A program made the position numbers and the translations under genes. Shown one piece after another: positions 24,181 through 31,495 of a stretch of 46,294 nucleotides of DNA (position 1 is the first letter of the stretch; every line of letters starts with the position of its first letter). A model generated the notes under the pieces. It saw only the letters and a program-made list of their open reading frames with translations. It did not search any database and was not told where the DNA came from. The DNA is from Eubacteriales bacterium (GTDB taxonomy: Bacteria > Bacillota > Clostridia > Oscillospirales > Acutalibacteraceae), in NCBI GenBank assembly GCA_030533225.1, contig JAUNJO010000008.1, forward strand, positions 1-46,294, in the 5' to 3' direction.

Positions 24181-24219
24181 GGACATGCGGTGTATTCTGC
24201 GTGTCCTCTTTTCTTTTTG
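24181..24219 (+). terminator. Rho-independent terminator after khpA
   Basis: GGACATGCG (24181-24189) pairs with TGCGTGTCC (24198-24206) with two G-U pairs, followed by TCTTTTCTTTTTG. It splits the usual rpsP-khpA-rimM-trmD operon. Confidence 0.8.
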
Positions 24220-24220
24220 T

Positions 24221-24249
24221 TTGACATTGAGACATTATTTGTATATACT
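24221..24249 (+). promoter_or_regulatory. Sigma-A promoter of the LRR gene
   Basis: TTGACA (24221-24226), 17-bp spacer, TATACT (24244-24249), directly after the khpA terminator and 25 bp before the LRR start codon. It probably also drives rimM-trmD. Confidence 0.88.
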
Positions 24250-24273
24250 TTTATACTGAGAAGAGGTGTTCTT

Positions 24274-25365
24274 ATGACAAGTGTAAATTTCGGCAAAAGG
24301 GCAGTTTCTCTGCTGTTTTTTGTCATACTGTTAATATCTGTACTTAGCGTAGGTACTCTCACGGCTTTTGCCGATACACAGCAGGTTAAGTCCTACGGAG
24401 CATTTAACTACAGGGTTGCCGAGGAGGGACTTTACATCACCGGGTACACCGGCGAGATGACCTCCGTTTCCATACCGAACACCATAGAGGACAGAGTGGT
24501 TGTGGGAATTGATGCCGAAGCTTTTTGGTACCGTGACGATATAACCAATGTGGATCTCCCTTCCTACCTTGAAACCATAGGTGAAAGAGCCTTTCAGGGT
24601 TGCTCCTCCATTACCGAAATTGTAATTCCCGACACGGTTTACGAGATTTCCGATGCGGCATTTGAAAGCTGTAAAAAGCTCAGCAGCGTCAACATCCCCC
24701 GGGATTTGGGTTATGTAGGTGCATTTGCTTTTGACGGAACCCCCTGGATAGAGCGCTTTACCGACAACACCTCGATAATTTTCGGCGGCAGAGTGTTTTA
24801 TCGATATTTGGGAGATGCCGAGAAAGTTACCATACCTTACGGTGTTATAAGCATCAGTGCAAACGCTTTCAATGATAAGGAAAACCTGAGTTTTGTCAGT
24901 ATTCCGAATACTGTGCAGATTATCGGAAACTTTGCTTTCTGCAACTGCCCCAACCTAAAAAGCGTCAGCCTTCCGTCCTCCCTTTATCTGATGGGTGAGT
25001 ACTCCTTCGGTTGCTTCGAAGACAACGAGAACAAAGCCATAAGCGTCTATGACGACTTCAAAATATACTCCGAAACAAAGGGTGAGGATGGAGAGGATTT
25101 GGTTGCGGTTCAGTATTGTGAGGCTCGTGAGATAGAGCTTCTCCCACCCTCTGAATACGCAACTCCCGATGAAATTCCCGAAGCAGAAAAGTGTGTGGCA
25201 AAAGAACTCGAAACCGCAAAAGCCGGCGGCAAGTTTAACGAAAACGGAATCTCAACCCTCATTTTGATTGTGGTGTCCTGCGTGGTTGTTATTGCAGGTC
25301 TTGCGATTTTTGCTACTGTATCGGAAAAGAAGAAAAAAGGCAAAGTTAAGAAAAACAAGAGGTAA
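24274..25365 (+). CDS. BspA-type leucine-rich-repeat surface protein with C-terminal anchor
   Basis: Exported protein that probably binds host, polymer or protein ligands on the cell surface; function unproven. I choose the ATG at 24274 (363 aa, MTSVNFGKRA), behind GAAGAGGTG and the promoter, although the frame is open further upstream. A signal peptide ends at AFA near residue 32. LRR_5 repeats follow, e.g. ITNVDLPSYLETIGERAFQGC, SITEIVIPDTVYEISDAAFE and LSFVSIPNTVQIIGNFAFCNC (written here as separate short units). A Glu/Pro-rich stalk leads to one transmembrane helix (ISTLILIVVSCVVVIAGLAI) and a Lys-rich tail. The rimM start lies 3 nt after its stop, within a conserved ribosomal operon. Confidence 0.9.
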   Translation: MTSVNFGKRAVSLLFFVILLISVLSVGTLTAFADTQQVKSYGAFNYRVAEEGLYITGYTGEMTSVSIPNTIEDRVVVGIDAEAFWYRDDITNVDLPSYLETIGERAFQGCSSITEIVIPDTVYEISDAAFESCKKLSSVNIPRDLGYVGAFAFDGTPWIERFTDNTSIIFGGRVFYRYLGDAEKVTIPYGVISISANAFNDKENLSFVSIPNTVQIIGNFAFCNCPNLKSVSLPSSLYLMGEYSFGCFEDNENKAISVYDDFKIYSETKGEDGEDLVAVQYCEAREIELLPPSEYATPDEIPEAEKCVAKELETAKAGGKFNENGISTLILIVVSCVVVIAGLAIFATVSEKKKKGKVKKNKR

Positions 25366-25368
25366 ATA

Positions 25369-25881
25369 ATGCTGAAAGATTATCTTGAAATAGGAAAAAT
25401 TGTAGGTACTCACGGAGTTTTAGGTGAGATGCGTGTGGAGTGTTGGTGCGATTCTCCCGCTTTTCTGGCAGGCTTTAAGGAGCTATATTTTGACAAAGGC
25501 AAGGAGAAGTTAAGCGTCAAAGCGCGTCCCCACAAGAATGTAGCTTTAGTTAAAATCAAGGGTGTGGACAGTGTTGAGGCCGCGGATATGTTCCGTGGGA
25601 AAATCCTCTACATTAACAGAAAAGACGCAAAACTTCCAAAGGGCACTTATTTTGTGCAGGACCTTTTGGGACTTGAGGTTAAGGATATAAACGACGGCAG
25701 GGTTTACGGCACAATTACCGATGTGCTCAAGACAGGTGCCAACGATGTCTATGAGGTCAAGGATTCAGAGGGTAAGGCTTATTATGTGCCTGTTATTCCT
25801 CCTGTGGTAAAGGAAGTGAAGCCCCAAAAAGGCTATGTATCAATAGAGCCTATGAAAGGTATTTTTGACGATGAGAATTGA
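25369..25881 (+). CDS. rimM: Ribosome maturation factor RimM
   Basis: Binds S19 and assists assembly of the 30S head. The 170 residues have the N-terminal RimM domain (LEIGKIVGTHGVLGEMRV) and the C-terminal PRC barrel (FVQDLLGLEVKD, YYVPVIPPVVKEV). Its ribosome site lies in the last codons of the LRR gene, whose stop is 3 nt upstream, so its translation is probably coupled to that gene. It overlaps trmD by 11 nt. Confidence 0.96.
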   Translation: MLKDYLEIGKIVGTHGVLGEMRVECWCDSPAFLAGFKELYFDKGKEKLSVKARPHKNVALVKIKGVDSVEAADMFRGKILYINRKDAKLPKGTYFVQDLLGLEVKDINDGRVYGTITDVLKTGANDVYEVKDSEGKAYYVPVIPPVVKEVKPQKGYVSIEPMKGIFDDEN

Positions 25882-26614
25882 TATAATCACCCTTTTCCCC
25901 GAAATGTGCGAAGCGGTGCTTTCCGAGAGCATAATCGGACGCGCAAGAAAGGACAAAAAAGTGGAGATAGTCTGTCATCAGCTTCGTGATTTCGCCTTCG
26001 ATAAGCACAGACGCGTGGACGATGCTCCCTACGGCGGAGGCATGGGCATGCTCATGATGGCAGAGCCTATTGCCCTTTGCTTTGAAAATATCTGTGAAAC
26101 TTTGGGCAAAAAGCCTTACTTTGTATATATGTCCCCAAAAGGGGAGACAATAACTCAGCAGAAGGTCAAAACCATGGCGGCAGAGCATGAAAATATCTGT
26201 ATTCTCTGCGGACACTATGAAGGTGTTGACCAACGGGTGCTTGATATGTATGTGGACGAGGAGCTCTCCATAGGTGACTATGTCCTGACAGGCGGAGAAT
26301 TGCCTGCTCTTGTGCTGGCAGACAGCCTTTCAAGAATGCTTCCGGGAGTACTCTCAAGCGATGAGTGCTTTGAGCTTGAAAGTCACTACAACGGTCTGCT
26401 TGAATATCCTCAATATACCCGCCCCGAGGTTTGGCGAGAAGAAGCGGTACCGCCTGTGCTTATGAGTGGGCACCATGCGAATATTGAAAAGTGGCGCCGC
26501 CAGGAAGCCATCAGGATAACACACGAGCGCCGTCCGGATATACTTGAGAGTGCCGAGCTTTCCAAAAAAGAAGCACTTTTTCTTAAAAGTTTGGAGGAGA
26601 GTGAGGAGACTTAA
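25871..26614 (+). CDS. trmD: tRNA (guanine-N1)-methyltransferase TrmD
   Basis: Methylates G37 of tRNAs read as CCN, CGG and CUN, preventing frameshifts; SAM-dependent, trefoil-knot dimer. The 247 residues start MRIDIITLFPEM at 25871, within rimM; a TTG two codons upstream is unlikely. PYGGGMGMLM, the knot segment LCGHYEGVDQRV, IGDYVLTGGELPA and SHYNGLLEYPQYTRP are present. The rplS gene (L19), often the next gene, is not here: a 232-bp gap and HPr follow. I see no good terminator directly after it. Confidence 0.98.
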   Translation: MRIDIITLFPEMCEAVLSESIIGRARKDKKVEIVCHQLRDFAFDKHRRVDDAPYGGGMGMLMMAEPIALCFENICETLGKKPYFVYMSPKGETITQQKVKTMAAEHENICILCGHYEGVDQRVLDMYVDEELSIGDYVLTGGELPALVLADSLSRMLPGVLSSDECFELESHYNGLLEYPQYTRPEVWREEAVPPVLMSGHHANIEKWRRQEAIRITHERRPDILESAELSKKEALFLKSLEESEET

Positions 26615-26691
26615 CCTACCGGCGTAAGCATACTTATACCGCAAAAAAAGTGTGTTGTTAAATTGCACAAGAAAACTACCCCGAATTTTGT

Positions 26692-26757
26692 CACAATAGT
26701 GTATCAAAACAAAATTGTTTTCATTGTGTTGACCTTACCGATTTTTGTGGATATAAT
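26692..26757 (+). promoter_or_regulatory. HPr gene promoter with overlapping nested inverted repeat
   Basis: TTGACC (26729-26734), 17-bp spacer, TATAAT (26752-26757). Just upstream, AAAACAA (26706-26712) faces TTGTTTT (26715-26721), flanked by CACAAT (26692-26697) and ATTGTG (26723-26728), which abuts the -35. The symmetry suggests an operator, but no known regulator motif is recognised. The leader to the ATG is about 83 nt. Confidence 0.7.
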
Positions 26758-26846
26758 AACAAAAAGTGAATGATTATTAATCTGCCTTCGAGCTGATTCA
26801 GGCGGAAGTTTTTCAAATCATATCTTAGATAAGAGAGGGTTATTCC

Positions 26847-27110
26847 ATGTACGGTAAGGATGTTTTAGTTCAGAATAAAACAGGTTTGCACGCTCGTCCC
26901 GCAACCTTCTTCATTCAGAAGGCAAATGAGTTCAAGTCTACTATTTGGGTTGAGAAGGACGAAAGAAGAGTTAACGCTAAGAGCCTTTTGGGTGTTCTTT
27001 CCTTGGGTATCCTCGGCGGCACAACTATCAAGATTTTTGCTGACGGTCCCGATGAGACCAACGCTGTTGAAGGTCTTGTATCTTTGGTTGAGTCAGGTTT
27101 TTCTGAGTAA
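26847..27110 (+). CDS. ptsH: Phosphocarrier protein HPr
   Basis: Carries phosphate from enzyme I to sugar EIIs and, when phosphorylated on Ser46 by HPr kinase, acts as co-repressor in carbon catabolite control. The 87 residues have His15 in TGLHARPA and Ser46 in NAKSLLGVLSLG, so both regulatory sites are intact; Crh, which lacks His15, is excluded. It is a stand-alone gene with its own promoter and strong terminator. Enzyme I and HprK are not in the window. PEP-linked ppdK is at the far end of the window but is not adjacent. Confidence 0.95.
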   Translation: MYGKDVLVQNKTGLHARPATFFIQKANEFKSTIWVEKDERRVNAKSLLGVLSLGILGGTTIKIFADGPDETNAVEGLVSLVESGFSE

Positions 27111-27125
27111 TTTAGTAAGTGATGT

Positions 27126-27152
27126 GGGGCGGAGTTTTCTCCGCCCCTTTTT
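27126..27152 (+). terminator. Terminator after HPr
   Basis: GGGGCGGA (27126-27133) pairs with TCCGCCCC (27140-27147), followed by TTTTT. Confidence 0.93.
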
Positions 27153-27173
27153 GTTATTTTGAAGGAGGCGGTG

Positions 27174-29036
27174 ATGTCGGTGAACGGTAAGATTTCCGAG
27201 CTTCGAAAAAAATCCATGGCTCTGCCCTTGGAGCCGGGTGTGTATATAATGAAGAACGGCAAAGGCGAGATTATCTACATCGGCAAAGCCAAGAAGCTCA
27301 AAAACCGTGTAAGCCAGTACTTCGGTTCGCAGAATAATCACGCTCAAAAAGTCAGGCGAATGGTTGCAAATGTTGATGATTTTGAGTATATCATTACGGG
27401 CAGTGAGTTTGAAGCCTTGATTTTGGAGTGCAGTCTTATAAAGCTCCACAGCCCAAAGTACAATATTCTCTTAAAGGATGACAAGGGTTATTCCTACATT
27501 AGAATTTCTCCCGACAAGTGGCGAAAAATCACCTGCGTGCTTCAGAAACCCGATGATGACGCCACCTATATCGGCCCCTACAACAGTTCATATTTCGTAA
27601 AGCAAGCGGTGAAGGAGGCAAACTCGGTATTTATGCTTCCTACCTGCAAGCGTAAATTCCCCGAGGATTTCGGCAAAGGCCGACCCTGTCTTAATTTCCA
27701 TATCAAGCAGTGCTGTGCACCCTGCAGAGGAAGGGTCAAATTTTCCGACTATAACGAAAGAGTGGAAAATGCACTTGAATTTCTCAAGGGAGGCTCCTCT
27801 CAGTCACTTAGGAAACTCACCGAGGAGATGAATGAAGCTGCTGAAAATTTGGACTTTGAGCGTGCCGCCTCACTTCGTGACAGCATCAATGCTATAAAAA
27901 AGCTTTCCGATAAACAAAAGGTAATCAATTCAAAAGTGCAGAATCAGGATGTTATAGCATACTTTACGGATAATACCAAGGGGTGTTTTGAGGTCTTTCA
28001 CTTTGAGGGCGGACGGCTCTGTGACAGGCAGGAGTTCCTTATGGACGCACTGAGTGACACTCCCGACACAAGAGCAGAGTTTATTCTCAGCTACTACTCC
28101 GACAGCGCCAAGATTCCCAAAAATATTACTCTGGATTCCGAAGTTGAGGACGCTCTGCTTTTGGAGGAATATCTCTCCGGGCAAAAAGGCAGTCGGGTAT
28201 ATATAACCGTACCCCAAAGAGGCGAGCAAAGACAGCTTGCGGATATGTGCCGCCAAAATGCCGCAGAGCGTGTAGCTCAGCAAAAAGGAACTACCGGCAA
28301 GGAGCTATCCGTTTTGGAGGAGCTTCGTGAAATACTTTCTCTTGAGAAAATTCCCGAGTATATTGAATCCTACGATATAAGTAACACGGGCGGTTGTGAG
28401 AATGTGGCCGGCATGGTTGTTTTTGAAAACGGCAAACCTCTCAAGAGCGCCTATAGGAAATTTAAGATAAAAGGCTTTGAAGGACAGGACGATTACGCCT
28501 CAATGAACGAGGTGCTTCGCCGACGCTTCGAGGAGTACTTTGCCCACAGGGATGAGGGTAAGGGTTTCGGAAGACTTCCCGACCTTATTCTTCTTGACGG
28601 AGGAGTAGGTCAGGTGAACGCAGTCAAACCCCTGCTTGAGGAATTCGGCCTTGAGATTCCTCTGTTCGGTATGGTCAAGGACAACCGTCACCGTACAAGA
28701 GCCATAACCGGAGATAAAGAGGAAATCGCCATAAACTCAAGACAAAGAGTGTTTAACTTCGTCACTTCTTTACAGGACGAGGTTCACAGATTCGCCATTG
28801 GTTACCACCGGGCAAGAAGAGGAAAAGCAACCCTCAAAAGCTCTCTTACGGACATTGAGGGCGTAGGCGTTGAGCGTGCCAAAGCCTTGCTTCGATACTT
28901 CAAAACAGTTAAGAATATTGCAAATGCGGAGTTTGAGGAACTTCTGAGTGCGCCGAAGATGAACAGACCTACCGCAATAAGAGTATATAAACACTTCCAT
29001 CCCGAATGGAACGAGGACAAAGGAGCAAAAGAATGA
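27174..29036 (+). CDS. uvrC: Excinuclease ABC subunit C
   Basis: Makes both incisions flanking a lesion in UvrABC nucleotide excision repair. I choose the ATG at 27174 (620 aa), 5 nt after AAGGAGG. Order: GIY-YIG nuclease (PGVYIM, IIYIGKAKKLKNRV, with SEFEALILE), a Cys cluster (CKRKFP...CCAPC), the UVR domain that binds UvrB near residue 205, the RNase H-like nuclease (SYDISNTGG, LILLDGGVGQ) and C-terminal helix-hairpin-helix (IEGVGVERAKALL). Its stop overlaps the rsmD start (ATGA). It starts 21 nt after the HPr terminator with no clear promoter between. Confidence 0.97.
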   Translation: MSVNGKISELRKKSMALPLEPGVYIMKNGKGEIIYIGKAKKLKNRVSQYFGSQNNHAQKVRRMVANVDDFEYIITGSEFEALILECSLIKLHSPKYNILLKDDKGYSYIRISPDKWRKITCVLQKPDDDATYIGPYNSSYFVKQAVKEANSVFMLPTCKRKFPEDFGKGRPCLNFHIKQCCAPCRGRVKFSDYNERVENALEFLKGGSSQSLRKLTEEMNEAAENLDFERAASLRDSINAIKKLSDKQKVINSKVQNQDVIAYFTDNTKGCFEVFHFEGGRLCDRQEFLMDALSDTPDTRAEFILSYYSDSAKIPKNITLDSEVEDALLLEEYLSGQKGSRVYITVPQRGEQRQLADMCRQNAAERVAQQKGTTGKELSVLEELREILSLEKIPEYIESYDISNTGGCENVAGMVVFENGKPLKSAYRKFKIKGFEGQDDYASMNEVLRRRFEEYFAHRDEGKGFGRLPDLILLDGGVGQVNAVKPLLEEFGLEIPLFGMVKDNRHRTRAITGDKEEIAINSRQRVFNFVTSLQDEVHRFAIGYHRARRGKATLKSSLTDIEGVGVERAKALLRYFKTVKNIANAEFEELLSAPKMNRPTAIRVYKHFHPEWNEDKGAKE

Positions 29037-29578
29037 GAGTAATCACAGGCACTGCCCGTGGCAAAAAGCTTGAAACTCTAAAGGGCAACGATGTAAGACC
29101 CACAACGGATATGGTGAAAGAAGCCGTATTTTCCATAATTCAGTTTCAAATACCGGGCAGAAGATTTTTGGATATGTTTTCAGGCAGCGGACAGATGGGT
29201 ATTGAAGCCCTCTCAAGAGGGGCAAAGGAAGCCTACTTTCTCGACATGAGCCGTGACGCAATTTCCGTAATAAAAAAGAATCTCGAAGCCACCGGCCTTT
29301 CTGACAGGGGAAAGGTGGCAAATGTGGATTCTTTGAGCTTTGTAAAGACCACAGGGGAAAAATTTGATGTGGTTTTCCTTGATCCGCCCTATGGCAAGGG
29401 CATCTGCGAAAAGGCACTTGAAGTTTTGCCCCGGGTAATGAACAGGGGCGGAGTAATCATCTGCGAAACCGAAATTTCCGAAACTCTCCCTGAAACTTCA
29501 GGGGATTTTGCCCTTGACAGAACATACCGATATGGTAAAATTAAGATAACAACCTATAGACTTCCCGAGGAAGAATAA
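29033..29578 (+). CDS. rsmD: 16S rRNA (guanine966-N2)-methyltransferase RsmD
   Basis: Methylates G966 of 16S rRNA with SAM. The 181 residues start MRVITGTARGKKL at 29033, with ATGA overlap with the uvrC stop. LDMFSGSGQMGIEALSRG is the SAM-binding motif I, and the catalytic motif is DPPY. The C-terminal strand YRYGKIKITTYR is typical. It is followed by coaD after 14 nt, the widespread rsmD-coaD pair. Confidence 0.96.
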   Translation: MRVITGTARGKKLETLKGNDVRPTTDMVKEAVFSIIQFQIPGRRFLDMFSGSGQMGIEALSRGAKEAYFLDMSRDAISVIKKNLEATGLSDRGKVANVDSLSFVKTTGEKFDVVFLDPPYGKGICEKALEVLPRVMNRGGVIICETEISETLPETSGDFALDRTYRYGKIKITTYRLPEEE

Positions 29579-29592
29579 GAGGAGGTTATGTA

Positions 29593-30075
29593 ATGAAAGT
29601 TGCAATTTGTCCCGGCAGCTTCGACCCTGTAACTCTCGGCCACCTTGATATTATCGAGCGAGCTTCCGGACTTTTTGATAAGGTTGTTGTGGCGGTGCTT
29701 TGCAATATGGACAAAAAGCCCAGCTTCAGCGTAGAGGAGAGGATTTCTTTTCTTAAGGAAACCACAGCACACCTTCATAATGTAGAGATTGACAGCTTCG
29801 ACGGGCTGCTTATGGATTTCGCAAGGGAAAAGAGTGCAGTTGCGGTAGTTAAGGGATTGCGGGCAGTTTCCGACTTCGAGTATGAGTTTCAGATGTCCAT
29901 GATAAATAAAAAACTTTGTCCCGAGGTTGAGACGGTTTACCTCAACACAAGCCAGGAGTATATGTACTTAAGCTCAAGTGTCGTTAAGCAGATTGCGTCC
30001 TTCGGCGGAGATATAAGAAATTTTGTTCCCGAGGCAATTCACTCGAAAATAGTTGACAGACTCACAAATATGTGA
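29593..30075 (+). CDS. coaD: Phosphopantetheine adenylyltransferase
   Basis: Fourth step of coenzyme A synthesis: 4'-phosphopantetheine + ATP to dephospho-CoA + PPi. The 160 residues include the nucleotidyltransferase start CPGSFDPVTLGHLDII (T/HxGH motif), VKGLRAVSDFEYE and the YLSSSVVKQIASFGG signature with the terminal ISSS-like loop. GAGGAGG lies before the ATG at 29593. It lies between rsmD and a coiled-coil protein gene. Confidence 0.98.
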   Translation: MKVAICPGSFDPVTLGHLDIIERASGLFDKVVVAVLCNMDKKPSFSVEERISFLKETTAHLHNVEIDSFDGLLMDFAREKSAVAVVKGLRAVSDFEYEFQMSMINKKLCPEVETVYLNTSQEYMYLSSSVVKQIASFGGDIRNFVPEAIHSKIVDRLTNM

Positions 30076-30122
30076 AATAATAGGTATAGGTTTAGATAAT
30101 TAAAACGGAAAGGGAGATAATA

Positions 30123-30602
30123 ATGAAAAGAGTAGAAGAACTTATCAATGAACTTCAGGATATGATGAACGATGCTAAGGCAGTTCCCCTCACAGGCGGT
30201 AAATCCTTAGTTGATACAGAGATGGTGCTTGACATCCTCGACGAGATTCAGGATTCACTTCCCTCCGAGATTCGTCAGGCAAAGAACATCGTTGCCGACA
30301 GGGGTCAGATTATTGCAGAGGCAAAGAAGGAGTCCGAGGATATTATCCGTGCCGCTGAAGAGAGAAAACAGCAGCTTGTTAATCAGAGTGAGATTGTCCG
30401 TGCTGCAAATGCTCAGGCTAACGAGATTATGAATGATGCAAGAGCAAAGACTGCCGATATGCGCAAGGCAGCAGCAGACTTTGTAGAGGACATCATGAAG
30501 AAGACCGACGACGCCATTACCTCCCAGCTCACCGAGCTTCGTAAAACCCGTCAGAACATCAAGATGACTCAGAAGACCGGCGCAGGCAATTCAAACCTCT
30601 AA
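30123..30602 (+). CDS. SepIVA/DivIVA-like coiled-coil protein
   Basis: Probable peripheral cell-envelope or division-associated coiled-coil protein; function not established. The 159 residues have an N-terminal module (VPLTGG at 21-26, LPSEIRQAK at 46-54) and then continuous Ala/Glu/Lys-rich heptads. The segment QQLVNQSEIVRAANAQ (83-98) and the overall plan resemble, from memory, mycobacterial SepIVA, a DivIVA-domain division protein whose gene is also near coaD. Such proteins are often labelled ATP-synthase-subunit-B-like because of composition alone; no transmembrane helix is present, so that label does not fit. It has AAAGGGAG before the ATG and a terminator after it. Confidence 0.75.
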   Translation: MKRVEELINELQDMMNDAKAVPLTGGKSLVDTEMVLDILDEIQDSLPSEIRQAKNIVADRGQIIAEAKKESEDIIRAAEERKQQLVNQSEIVRAANAQANEIMNDARAKTADMRKAAADFVEDIMKKTDDAITSQLTELRKTRQNIKMTQKTGAGNSNL

Positions 30603-30639
30603 TAATAATCGGCTTCAAAGTTAATAATTTTTCAGGAGC

Positions 30640-30670
30640 AAAAGCGTAACCGCAAGGTTGCGCTTTTTTG
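30640..30670 (+). terminator. Terminator of the uvrC-rsmD-coaD block
   Basis: GCGTAACC (30644-30651) pairs with GGTTGCGC (30656-30663) around a GCAA tetraloop, followed by six T. Confidence 0.93.
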
Positions 30671-30689
30671 TTTTCAGAAATGTGGTGAC

Positions 30690-30749
30690 TTTTACTCAAA
30701 AATCCCATGAGGTTGGGCGTTTTACTTAAAAGTTACAAAATTTGAGTAA
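30690..30749. repeat. Related TTTTACTCAAAA boxes upstream of the dcw promoter
   Basis: TTTTACTCAAAA (from 30690) recurs as TTTTACTTAAAA (30720-30731); an inverted TTTGAGTAA (30741-30749) matches TTACTCAAA (30692-30700) exactly. GTTACAAA also occurs twice just after. They lie 130-190 bp before the mraZ -35 and may be regulator sites. The remainder of 30750-30876 is A/T-rich with nothing recognised. Confidence 0.4.
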
Positions 30750-30876
30750 TTGTTACAAATTCCTTTTGTCAAGGTCAATCGAACATACTTTTGATATGTC
30801 AATTCTTTGGTGAAAATGCGATAAAATAGGGGTTTATTATTGGTAAAAAAAACGCAACCAAAATGTAATCTTTCTC

Positions 30877-30905
30877 TTGATTTTTCATTTCCTATGGTTT
30901 ATAAT
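30877..30905 (+). promoter_or_regulatory. Sigma-A promoter of the dcw cluster
   Basis: TTGATT (30877-30882), 17-bp spacer, TATAAT (30900-30905). Transcription would start near 30912, giving a leader of about 150 nt before mraZ. Confidence 0.85.
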
Positions 30906-30911
30906 GAACTT

Positions 30912-30951
30912 ACAGTGTCAAAGAGTGTATATTTGTGACTCAAAGTAACTG
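30912..30951 (+). promoter_or_regulatory. Candidate MraZ operator: four 10-bp-spaced AGTG-like boxes
   Basis: Starting at the transcription start region, successive decamers read ACAGTGTCAA, AGAGTGTATA, TTTGTGACTC and AAAGTAACTG. The core AGTG is exact in the first two (30914, 30924) and degenerate in the next two (30934, 30944), always on a 10-bp pitch. MraZ proteins are known to bind short direct repeats with about one helical turn spacing at their own promoters, so this is a plausible autoregulatory site. Confidence 0.45.
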
Positions 30952-30980
30952 CAAAAGCACTGTATGAGTTCAAATTTCAA

Positions 30981-31034
30981 AGTTTTTCGAAAAACTCACT
31001 CCTCGGTGTCATTTTGACCGGGAATTGAGTGAGT
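30981..31034 (+). other. Overlapping palindrome and two-tier hairpin in the mraZ leader
   Basis: AGTTTTTCGAAAAACT (30981-30996) is a perfect 16-bp palindrome. Its 3' end overlaps ACTCACTC (30994-31001), which pairs with GAGTGAGT (31027-31034), with an inner stem from CGGT..CA to TGACCG. The two structures share nucleotides and cannot form together. No U-run follows. Confidence 0.5.
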
Positions 31035-31063
31035 AAAAGGAAGAAATCAAAGGAGGTGGCAAA

Positions 31064-31492
31064 ATGTTTACAGGCATGACTTTTCAGACTCTCGATGCCA
31101 AGGGCAGAGTTACTCTTTCCCAGAAGTTCCGTGATGAGCTTGGCGAGAGCTTCTATGTTACGAGCGGTTTCAATAAGGACTATCGCTCAGTACAGATTAT
31201 GTCCTGTGAGCAGTTTAACCGCCTCATCACTCAGATACGCGCGCTTCCTGCAAAGACTGCTTTTCAGCTGCAGTACATCCTCATTTCTCCTGCAACTGAA
31301 GTGAGCGCCAACGCACAGGGACGGGTTCAAATTCCTCAGGCGCTCCGCGAAAGCGCAAAACTCACCAAGGATTTGGTGGTTTTGGGTATGGACACACGAG
31401 TTGAGGTTTGGGACAAGGAAGTTTACGATGCATTTATGGAGAAACAGATGCAGGAGTCTTTCGATGACGCTCTGGAGCTCCTCAGACTATAA
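31064..31492 (+). CDS. mraZ: Transcriptional regulator MraZ
   Basis: AbrB/SpoVT-fold DNA-binding protein, first gene of the division and cell-wall cluster, known to regulate its own operon. The 142 residues hold the two family repeats: DAKGRVTLSQKFRDELG (residues 11-27) and ANAQGRVQIPQALRE, followed by the VVLGMDTRVEVWD strand. The second position of the usual GRhxIP motif in repeat 1 is changed (TLS instead of IP), a mild divergence. AAAGGAGGTGG lies upstream of the ATG. Candidate operator boxes lie at 30912-30951. The rsmH gene starts 3 nt after the stop. Confidence 0.97.
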   Translation: MFTGMTFQTLDAKGRVTLSQKFRDELGESFYVTSGFNKDYRSVQIMSCEQFNRLITQIRALPAKTAFQLQYILISPATEVSANAQGRVQIPQALRESAKLTKDLVVLGMDTRVEVWDKEVYDAFMEKQMQESFDDALELLRL

Positions 31493-31495
31493 ACT

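Noticed and set aside
24130..24273. N-terminal extension of the LRR protein
   Set aside because: It overlaps khpA, its terminator and the promoter; the signal peptide begins at the ATG at 24274.
26615..26690. trmD terminator or hidden rplS
   Set aside because: The only stem (GGCGTAAG / CTTATACC near 26628-26647) has a mismatch and no U-run, and no L19-like frame exists.
30123..30602. ATP synthase subunit B identity
   Set aside because: No membrane helix and no ATP synthase neighbours; the likeness is only coiled-coil composition.
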